Below are positions 1 to 4,831 of a DNA stretch of 6,818 bases, one piece after another (within the stretch, counting starts at the first letter, position 1; each line of letters starts with the position of its first letter). Below the pieces are notes generated by a model. The model had not been told where the DNA came from and made no database searches. It worked only from the letters and a program-made list of their open reading frames with translations. Origin of the DNA: Lachnospiraceae bacterium. Lineage in GTDB: Bacteria; Bacillota; Clostridia; Lachnospirales; Anaerotignaceae. The position numbers were made by a program, and so were the translations under genes. Location of the stretch: contig JAQVIB010000113.1 of the NCBI GenBank assembly GCA_028695945.1, positions 1 through 6,818 on the forward strand, given 5' to 3'.

Positions 1-223
1 TGTGGTTGGTGCTGATGACGAGGTCATGCTTAAAGTTAAAAGATACACAAGGCAGCGTCTTTATGCAGTAGTTGATGGTCAAAGTTCGTGCAATTTGGAA
101 ATAAATGATTACATTGTTATAAACAGAGCACAGCACTACACCAGCATTATAAAAACAGGAGATTTAGGATTTTATGATGTTCTACGGGAAAAAATGGTTA
201 CAAAGGGGGGAAAAATAACATGA
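1..223 (+). CDS. nadK: NAD kinase, C-terminal fragment (5' end outside window)
   Basis: This is the last 73 codons of a gene that begins before the window; the GTG at 2-4 is an internal valine codon, not a start. NAD kinase phosphorylates NAD to NADP in the cytoplasm using ATP or polyphosphate. The visible part matches the C-terminal beta-rich domain of the family: a V-G-A-D-D-E stretch, then VKRYTRQ, the conserved DGQ triplet (visible residues 25-27), a hydrophobic N-D-Y-I-V-I-N-R-A strand, and the closing helix GFYDVLREKM. The nucleotide-binding GGDGT and NE motifs would lie upstream and cannot be checked. The TGA stop (221-223) overlaps the ATG of argR as ATGA, so the two are probably translationally coupled. 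The following argR and recN are the usual clostridial neighbours of nadK, which supports the call. Confidence 0.9.
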   Translation, partial: VVGADDEVMLKVKRYTRQRLYAVVDGQSSCNLEINDYIVINRAQHYTSIIKTGDLGFYDVLREKMVTKGGKIT

Positions 224-675
224 AAATTTCTAGGCAGACAAAAATACTTGAAATAATTGAAAATAATGCCGTTGAAACCCAAGAAGATTTAGCAGAAAGA
301 CTTAGGCTTGAAGGGTATAATGTTACGCAGGCAACCATTTCGAGGGATATTAGGGAATTAAAACTTACAAAGCTTGCAACAGAAAATGGAAGACAGAAGT
401 ATGCATCTATAAGTAAAACTGATACCGAAGTTTCGGACAGGCTAATACGCGTTTTTAGAGATGCGGTGATTAAGGTTGATTTTGCCCAAAACATGATTGT
501 TATTAAAACATTAAATGGTATGGGAATGGCAGTTGGAGTGGCGGTAGACAATATGGAAAACAGCGATATTCTTGGCTCTATTGCAGGTGATGATACTGTG
601 TTTTGTGTAGCAAGAACACATAATCAGGCATTGGATTTTATACAAAAGCTAACAAGAATAATAAATGCTGAATAA
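220..675 (+). CDS. argR: Arginine repressor ArgR/AhrC
   Basis: 151-residue transcription factor that binds L-arginine, assembles as a hexamer and binds ARG boxes to control arginine biosynthesis and catabolism. The length is normal for the family. Residues 1-70 form the winged helix-turn-helix, with the hallmark TQATISRDIREL at 36-47. Residues 80-151 form the oligomerisation and arginine-binding domain, with the GMGMAVGVAVD segment and GSIAGDDT at 119-126; the paired aspartates D124 and D125 are the family's arginine-contacting residues. The start is fixed by a G-run Shine-Dalgarno (AAAGGGGGG, 202-210) nine bases before ATG and by the ATGA overlap with nadK. The gene lies 12 bases before recN, as in many Firmicutes (ahrC-recN in Bacillus). 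No ARG box is visible here because the operon promoter is outside the window. Nothing is missing or broken. Confidence 0.96.
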   Translation: MKISRQTKILEIIENNAVETQEDLAERLRLEGYNVTQATISRDIRELKLTKLATENGRQKYASISKTDTEVSDRLIRVFRDAVIKVDFAQNMIVIKTLNGMGMAVGVAVDNMENSDILGSIAGDDTVFCVARTHNQALDFIQKLTRIINAE

Positions 676-687
676 GGGGTAATAGCT

Positions 688-2385
688 ATGCTTTTAGGGT
701 TACATATTAAAAATGTGGCATTAATTGAAGAAGCGGAAATTGAATTTGGCAAGGGTCTTAACATACTTTCTGGTGAAACAGGAGCTGGTAAAAGTATGAT
801 AATTGACTCTATAAATTTTGTATTGGGTGAACGTACGTCCAAAGATTTTGTACGCCGTGGTCAGGCTAAGGCACAGGTTGAGGCAGAATTTGAAATTAAA
901 GATAAGAATACCCTTACATCGATTGAAGAAATTGGCATTGAGGCAGACGACAACATAGTAATTATTCAGCGTACAATGACGGCCGATGGTAAAAGTACAA
1001 ACAGAGTAAATGGAACAAGTGTTACAGTAGGCATGCTTAAACAAATTTCTGAAGGTCTTATTGATGTACATGGTCAGCATGAACACCAGTCACTTCTTAA
1101 TGCGTCACGCCATATGGATATACTTGATAAATTTTGTGGTGAAGAAATTGAACAATGCAAGGCAGATTTGGGCGTTCGTATAAGGGAATACAAAAGTGTG
1201 TTGGCGCAGATTAAGGCACTTGACGGCGACGAAGATGAGCGACAAAAAAAGATTGAAGCCCTTGAGTTTAAAATAAGTGATATTGAGGATGCGGCACTTA
1301 AAAAAGACGAAGAAGAGTCTCTTTTGGAAAGAAAAATGTATCTTAATAATATAGAAAAAATAAAGAAATATACACATAGTGCAATGGAACTTTTATATTT
1401 AGGTTCAGATGAAGAAATGTCGGCGGCAGATAAAATTGCACAGGCTACAGAAGAAGTAGGAAACCTAAAAAATATTGACCAAGAATGTCAACAGATATAT
1501 GACGAACTTAGTGATGTTGCAACTTCCTTAGAAGAAGTTATAAGAAAATTCAAAAAATATTGCGATGAAATTTATGGCGATCCAGAAGAACTTAACAGTA
1601 TTGAAGAACGTCTGGACCTTATTTATAGGTTAAAGAAGAAATATGGTTCAACGGTTGAGGATATTTTAGCCTTCAAACAAAAGGCACAGGACGAACTGGA
1701 TTTTATATCACACAGTGAGGAAGAGTTAAAAAAGCTTTCCATTAAAAAAGCAGATATTTTTTCCATAATTAAGGCTGATTGTAAAAAAATGACTGACTTA
1801 AGGATAAAGACTGCACAAAAACTTGAGAAAGATATAGAAAAACAACTTAAAGAATTGGAAATGAGAAATGCGTCTTTTAAAATAGTTGTGAAGCAGAAAG
1901 ATACATTTAACACAAAAGGTTGTGACAGTGTAGAGTTTATGATTTGTGCCAATTTAGGTGAAGAATTAAAACCACTGGCCAAGATTGCATCAGGCGGTGA
2001 AATGAGTCGTGTTATGTTGGCAATGAAAACTGTTATTGCTGATGCAGAAACAATTGAAACTTTCATATTTGATGAAATTGATACAGGTGTAAGCGGAAAA
2101 ACTGCATCACGTGTAGGCGAAAAGATGGCAACAATAGGCAAAAGAAGGCAAATACTTTGCATAACACATCTTCCCCAAATAGCAGCAATGGCAGATAGTC
2201 ATTTTCTTATAGAAAAAAGCATAATGGGTGAAAAAACAGTAACACAGGTTACTGCACTTGATTATAGCGGAGCTGTTGACGAGTTATCAAGACTTATGGG
2301 TGGCGGAGAGGCTGGTAATTTAGTTAAAAAGGCAGCTGAAGAAATGAAAAATCATGCTGATGAATATAAACGAAAAATGACTTGA
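688..2385 (+). CDS. recN: DNA repair protein RecN (SMC-like ATPase)
   Basis: 565 residues, the usual RecN length. RecN is a cytoplasmic SMC-like ATPase recruited early to double-strand breaks, where it tethers DNA ends for RecA-dependent repair. Visible motifs in order: N-terminal ATPase half with Walker A GETGAGKS at 29-36; the conserved HGQHEHQSLL at 128-137; a long charged, coiled-coil-like middle (about 150-380) rich in E, K and L; C-terminal ATPase half with the signature ASGGEMSR at 434-441, Walker B FIFDE at 459-463 followed by IDTGVSG, and the THLPQIA switch histidine at 494. The ATG at 688 is preceded by AAGGGG (674-679), which overlaps the argR stop, so co-transcription is likely. 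No SOS box is expected, as there is no separate promoter gap. There is no clear terminator between its stop and the next promoter at 2396, so readthrough into the Rrf2 gene is possible. Confidence 0.97.
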   Translation: MLLGLHIKNVALIEEAEIEFGKGLNILSGETGAGKSMIIDSINFVLGERTSKDFVRRGQAKAQVEAEFEIKDKNTLTSIEEIGIEADDNIVIIQRTMTADGKSTNRVNGTSVTVGMLKQISEGLIDVHGQHEHQSLLNASRHMDILDKFCGEEIEQCKADLGVRIREYKSVLAQIKALDGDEDERQKKIEALEFKISDIEDAALKKDEEESLLERKMYLNNIEKIKKYTHSAMELLYLGSDEEMSAADKIAQATEEVGNLKNIDQECQQIYDELSDVATSLEEVIRKFKKYCDEIYGDPEELNSIEERLDLIYRLKKKYGSTVEDILAFKQKAQDELDFISHSEEELKKLSIKKADIFSIIKADCKKMTDLRIKTAQKLEKDIEKQLKELEMRNASFKIVVKQKDTFNTKGCDSVEFMICANLGEELKPLAKIASGGEMSRVMLAMKTVIADAETIETFIFDEIDTGVSGKTASRVGEKMATIGKRRQILCITHLPQIAAMADSHFLIEKSIMGEKTVTQVTALDYSGAVDELSRLMGGGEAGNLVKKAAEEMKNHADEYKRKMT

Positions 2386-2395
2386 TTTATTTACG

Positions 2396-2424
2396 TTGCA
2401 TGCCTATAATTCCTATGGTATAAT
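2396..2424 (+). promoter_or_regulatory. Sigma-A promoter of the Rrf2-type regulator gene
   Basis: TTGCAT (2396-2401) and a perfect TATAAT (2419-2424) are separated by exactly 17 bases. TG at 2416-2417 gives an extended -10 (TGGTATAAT). Transcription would start near 2431, leaving a leader of only about 17 bases before the ATG at 2448. The promoter begins 11 bases after the recN stop, giving the regulator its own transcription unit. Confidence 0.8.
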
Positions 2425-2430
2425 AGGTAT
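2409..2430. promoter_or_regulatory. Imperfect palindrome over the -10 box, candidate operator
   Basis: A 22-base near-dyad is centred between 2419 and 2420. Its clearest arms are CCTAT (2412-2416) and ATAGG (2423-2427), with outer AT/AT pairs; eight of eleven positions pair. It covers the -10 element and would sit under RNA polymerase. Rrf2-family regulators commonly repress their own promoter through sites of roughly this size, so self-regulation by the downstream gene is inferred. Because it contains TATAAT-like sequence, part of the symmetry could be coincidental. Confidence 0.4.
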
Positions 2431-2434
2431 ATAT

Positions 2435-2442
2435 GGAGGTGA
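2435..2442 (+). promoter_or_regulatory. Shine-Dalgarno that fixes the Rrf2 gene start
   Basis: GGAGGTGA is a perfect 8-base complement of the 16S rRNA 3' end. It lies five bases from the ATG at 2448 (eight bases counted from GGAGG). An earlier in-frame ATG at 2433 overlaps this element and sits at about +3 of the predicted transcript, so it cannot be the start. Confidence 0.88.
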
Positions 2443-2447
2443 CTTGT

Positions 2448-2885
2448 ATGAAAATTTCCACCAAAGGAAGATATGCATTGAGGCTTATGATTGATATTGC
2501 TCTTAACAGCAATGGTTCTAATGTATCATTAAAGGAGATCTCTGCAAGGCAGAATATTTCAGTAAAATATTTGGAACAAATTATTGGGCTACTTTGTAAG
2601 ATTGGTTTTTTAAGAAGTACAAGAGGTTCGCAAGGAGGTTATAAGCTTGCGAAGGAACCAAAAGAGTATACAATTGGGTCTATACTGCGTGTTACAGAAG
2701 GAAATCTTGCACCTGTAACCTGCCTTGAGGATGAAGAAAATAAATGTGAACTGTGCTATGAGTGTGCAACCCTTGATTTTTGGGAAGGGCTTTATGATGT
2801 AATAAATCAATATGTAGATAAATTTACTTTACAAGATTTATTAGATGAAAACCAAAGACGAAATGGTGCAGACTATTTTATATAA
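2448..2885 (+). CDS. Rrf2/IscR-family transcriptional regulator with Cys cluster
   Basis: 145-residue winged helix-turn-helix regulator of the Rrf2 family. It opens with the family signature MKISTKGRYALRLMIDIA. The DNA-binding helices lie at about 27-55 (SLKEISARQNISVKYLEQI), followed by the wing LRSTRGSQGGYKLAK (55-69) and a dimerisation helix near 108-124. Cysteines lie at 92, 100, 103 and 106. C92-x7-C100-x5-C106 resembles the iron-sulfur ligand spacing of clostridial IscR-like members, and C103 is an extra cysteine. This suggests an Fe-S or redox sensor controlling iron-sulfur cluster or cysteine metabolism, but no target is shown. CymR-type members lack such cysteines, so CymR is less likely. 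It has its own sigma-A promoter with a palindrome over the -10 box. The usual downstream iscS, iscU or mnmA genes are absent; a gene-free stretch of about 590 bases follows. The family call is firm; the specific role is not. Confidence 0.92.
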   Translation: MKISTKGRYALRLMIDIALNSNGSNVSLKEISARQNISVKYLEQIIGLLCKIGFLRSTRGSQGGYKLAKEPKEYTIGSILRVTEGNLAPVTCLEDEENKCELCYECATLDFWEGLYDVINQYVDKFTLQDLLDENQRRNGADYFI

Positions 2886-3245
2886 TATAAAAGACAGATT
2901 GAAGTCAAACCTTGGGCATTGCTCAAAGCCACCGCTTTTTCGAAAAACGAGGCAAGAAACTCATTAAAGCCCCATATATATGGGGTTTTAAAAGGGTTAA
3001 TGAGGCAAGGGAAAAGAAGTGCCATCTGTCCGTATTGCAGCTTTGCAAAGCAAAGTGATGACATAAAACCCGTGTGGGTGTTTGAGGGTGAAATCGTTGA
3101 GGGTTTCACTTTGTCTATATGCTTAGTCCCGTGGAGTAATCCGTGGGGCTTATTTTTGCGTAAAATTTGTAGAATTTCACTCTTTTCTTTCATTTCTATA
3201 AGTAGAACAATAAGAGCAAAAGACACATTATTTCTTGAGTTTTAG
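2886..3245. other. Gene-free, GC-richer, hairpin-rich segment; possible dispersed repeat or structured RNA
   Basis: By hand count, bases 2941-3180 are about 42% G+C against about 24% for 3241-3480, so the segment stands apart from the DNA next to it. It contains several short dyads: TTGGGC/GCTCAA (2912-2926), CCCCATATATATGGGG (2970-2985), GCTTTGCAAAGC (3040-3051), GTGAAA/TTTCAC (3088-3093 with 3104-3109) and AGTCCC/GGGGCT (3125-3130 with 3145-3150). It also has short direct repeats, TTGAGGGT (3082-3089, 3097-3104) and CCGTGG (3129-3134, 3141-3146). Open frames run through it on both strands (TTG start at 2919, + ; GTG start at 3226, -), but neither has a Shine-Dalgarno or a recognisable domain. 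From memory, translations like the minus-strand one turn up as short hypothetical proteins in gut Clostridia, as expected of a dispersed intergenic repeat. This is a recollection, not a search result. Confidence 0.45.
2966..2989. terminator. Possible terminator hairpin after the Rrf2 gene
   Basis: A 24-base dyad is built on the perfect palindrome CCCCATATATATGGGG (2970-2985), extended by AAAG/TTTT with one G-T pair. A short T-run (2986-2989) follows directly and belongs to the stem, so it is a weak terminator by the usual criteria. It lies 80 bases after the Rrf2 stop with no gene between, and could act in either direction. It may equally be just one of the hairpins of the surrounding segment. 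Confidence 0.4.
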
Positions 3246-3399
3246 GAAATGGGAAGGAAGAACTTCTTAACAAGTTTTTAATATTTGCAATATATTACAA
3301 CTATATTACAAAAACAAGGTACTAAATTAAGAAAATTGTTATCGTTATTGTACATAATGACTAAAAAAAGTCTAAAATAATTCAATATTTATTTTGACG
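3246..3399. other. AT-rich non-coding DNA upstream of the hydrolase promoter
   Basis: About 22-25% G+C, with no plausible open frame and a short GAAGAACTTCTT dyad near its left end. Apart from the minus-strand WalR-like box annotated separately, I see no defined element. It reads as upstream regulatory DNA of the 3477 gene. Confidence 0.55.
3294..3310 (-). promoter_or_regulatory. WalR (YycF)-type box, distal copy, inverted
   Basis: On the minus strand this reads TGTAAT-ATAGT-TGTAAT, a perfect match to the WalR consensus TGTWAH-N5-TGTWAH. It is centred about 133 bases before the predicted start of the hydrolase transcript. The consensus is known from Bacillus and Staphylococcus; its use here is inferred. 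Confidence 0.5.
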
Positions 3400-3428
3400 T
3401 TGACAATTATGTTGATTTGACATATAAT
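3400..3428 (+). promoter_or_regulatory. Consensus sigma-A promoter of the NlpC/P60 hydrolase gene
   Basis: Perfect TTGACA (3400-3405) and perfect TATAAT (3423-3428) are separated by exactly 17 bases, so transcription should begin near 3435. TTGACG directly precedes it (3394-3399), and another TTGACA lies at 3417-3422, too close to this -10 to serve it. A promoter this close to consensus would be strong unless held down, which fits the candidate WalR site placed at the start of the transcript. Confidence 0.88.
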
Positions 3429-3433
3429 AATCA

Positions 3434-3450
3434 TGTAACAAATATGTAAC
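3434..3450 (+). promoter_or_regulatory. WalR (YycF)-type box at the transcription start
   Basis: TGTAAC-AAATA-TGTAAC matches TGTWAH-N5-TGTWAH perfectly; the larger 9-base direct repeat ATGTAACAA occurs at 3433-3441 and 3444-3452. The box spans about +1 to +16 of the predicted transcript. In Bacillus, WalR sites upstream of the -35 usually activate and sites overlapping or after the -10 usually repress, so repression is the inference. The controlled gene, a secreted peptidoglycan hydrolase, is of the class this regulon governs. Confidence 0.65.
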
Positions 3451-3476
3451 AATTAGCATTCGAGCGGAGGTAGTTT

Positions 3477-4595
3477 ATGAAATTGTGTAAAGTTATTACC
3501 ACAACTATAATAGTTGGTTCTATTTTTACGGTAGGTTTTAGTTTTAATGCTTTTGCGGCAGTAAAAGGTAGTATAATAGGCAGTGATGTTAATGTGCGTT
3601 CTGAGAATAGCACATCTTCAGATAAAATAGATACATTGAATAACGGTGCTGATGTAGAAATACATGAAGATTGCGGAGAGTGGTTCAAGGTTTCTTATGG
3701 AAATGTTAACGGTGTGTATATTGCTAAAAACTTTGTTTCTGTTAAAGAAGCGACTGGACAAGTTACCGATACAGGTGTAAACGTAAGAAGCAATGCATCG
3801 ACATCAGCAACAACTGTTGCACAGGTAAAAAAAGGCGATACGGTTACCGTTACCGGACAGGATTCTAGCTGGTACAGAATACGAAGAGGAAATGGAAATA
3901 CAGCATACATAAGCAAGAGTTTTGTAACTGGGGATATGCTTTCTTCAGTTCCAGAGTTTTCGGGCGGTGAAGCAATATCAGTTGAAACTTATGCTATTGT
4001 TACTGCATCGTCAGGGTTAAGGTTAAGAGGTTCATCTTCTGCTGATGGTGCAGTTTTAACAACACTTGCATGCGATGAAGTTTTGGATGTACTTGAAAAT
4101 GGAAGTCAGTGGGTAAAGGTTAAAACATCTACAGGGGCTACAGGTTATGTAAGTGCTGAATTTGTTGCAGTACGTACAGGCGAAAAACCATCAAGAAGCG
4201 TATCTTCTAAAGGTGACCAGGTTGTGGCTTATGCAAAACAGTTTATTGGAACACCATATTCATGGTCGGGTACAGACCTAAATTCCGGTGTTGACTGTTC
4301 TGGTTTCGTATATTCAGTTATGAAAAATTTTGGAGTATCCCTTAACAGAAGTTCTGCATCAATGGCTTCAAATGGCGTTTATGTTGAGAGAAGTTCTTTA
4401 CAGGCAGGTGACCTTGTATTCTTTGATACAACAAACTTTACAAATAAGGGTCAAATTTCTCATGTTGGTATATATATGGGTGATGGAAAGATTATTCATT
4501 CATCTTCAGGTAAGCAGTGGGGCGTAACAACAAATAGTCTTTCAGAGCCATACTATAATACAAAGTATGTAACTGCAAGACGAGTACTCAGATAA
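3477..4595 (+). CDS. Secreted NlpC/P60 peptidoglycan endopeptidase with three SH3b domains
   Basis: 372-residue exported cell-wall hydrolase. Residues 1-27 are a Sec signal peptide (K2 and K5, a hydrophobic stretch 6-23, cleavage after AFA at 25-27); there is no lipobox. Three bacterial SH3 domains follow at about 31-89, 93-152 and 168-231, each with its VNVRS-like or LRLRGS core (39-42, 102-105, 181-186) and a closing W-x-K/R-V/I strand; these bind the wall. The C-terminal NlpC/P60 domain (about 250-372) carries the catalytic C274 in DCSGF, H329 in SHVGIYMG and H341 in IIHSSS, the complete Cys-His-His set. Family members usually cut the gamma-D-Glu to diamino-acid bond of stem peptides, in growth, separation or lysis. 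GGAGG (3466-3470), six bases before the ATG, fixes the start. It is monocistronic: consensus promoter upstream, strong terminator downstream. WalR-like boxes suggest WalKR control. The family is certain, the exact bond cut is not. Confidence 0.96.
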   Translation: MKLCKVITTTIIVGSIFTVGFSFNAFAAVKGSIIGSDVNVRSENSTSSDKIDTLNNGADVEIHEDCGEWFKVSYGNVNGVYIAKNFVSVKEATGQVTDTGVNVRSNASTSATTVAQVKKGDTVTVTGQDSSWYRIRRGNGNTAYISKSFVTGDMLSSVPEFSGGEAISVETYAIVTASSGLRLRGSSSADGAVLTTLACDEVLDVLENGSQWVKVKTSTGATGYVSAEFVAVRTGEKPSRSVSSKGDQVVAYAKQFIGTPYSWSGTDLNSGVDCSGFVYSVMKNFGVSLNRSSASMASNGVYVERSSLQAGDLVFFDTTNFTNKGQISHVGIYMGDGKIIHSSSGKQWGVTTNSLSEPYYNTKYVTARRVLR

Positions 4596-4625
4596 TTTTG
4601 AAAAAAAATCAAACTAAATATAAAT

Positions 4626-4682
4626 AAAATACCCTTTTAGTTATACAGTATTAGGTACTGAAAATAACTAAAAGGGTATTTT
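4626..4682. terminator. Strong bidirectional rho-independent terminator
   Basis: A perfect 19-base-pair stem (4626-4644 with 4664-4682) is capped by a small inner hairpin, CAGTA (4646-4650) with TACTG (4656-4660) around TTAGG. A-rich sequence flanks the left arm and T-rich sequence the right, so a U-tract follows the hairpin in both directions. It ends the hydrolase transcript 30 bases after the stop and also serves the converging permease gene, which stops 150 bases away on the other strand. The remaining bases of this gap (4683-4831) are AT-rich with nothing else recognisable. Confidence 0.9.
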
Positions 4683-4831
4683 TTAATATAGTAAGACATC
4701 AGTTTTTATTCTAATTTGTTTTAAACTTTAACAATATAATATTAAATATGTTAAAAACCAAATTACAATAATTTTCGATCTTTTTATGATAGTAATTGCA
4801 GTTTCCATACTATAAAATACTTTGCAGGTAA

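Noticed and set aside
198..551. Minus-strand open frame opposite argR
   Set aside because: It is the antisense shadow of a well-supported gene, with low-complexity composition and no start signal. The same holds for the antisense frames opposite recN (721-1086, 1105-1377, 1623-2162) and the hydrolase (3431-3688, 3695-3916).
2433..2447. Earlier in-frame ATG for the Rrf2 gene
   Set aside because: It overlaps the Shine-Dalgarno of the downstream ATG and lies at about +3 of the predicted transcript. The family signature begins at the 2448 start.
2873..3226. Minus-strand open frame of 117 codons with a GTG start
   Set aside because: No Shine-Dalgarno, overlaps the end of the Rrf2 gene, and has no domain. 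It resembles repeat-derived hypothetical proteins.
2919..3245. Plus-strand open frame of 108 codons with a TTG start and a CPYC motif
   Set aside because: No Shine-Dalgarno, no recognisable domain, overlapped by an equally open frame on the other strand, and it lies in hairpin-rich sequence. It is best read as chance coding in a repeat-like block.
3705..3721. WalR-like match TGTTAA-N5-TGTATA inside the hydrolase gene
   Set aside because: The second half breaks the consensus at its fifth base, and the site lies within coding sequence.
4727..4755. Inverted repeat TTTAACA/TGTTAAA before the permease stop
   Set aside because: Only seven AT-rich pairs around a 15-base loop with no T-run. It is expected by chance in such DNA, and a far better terminator lies next to it.
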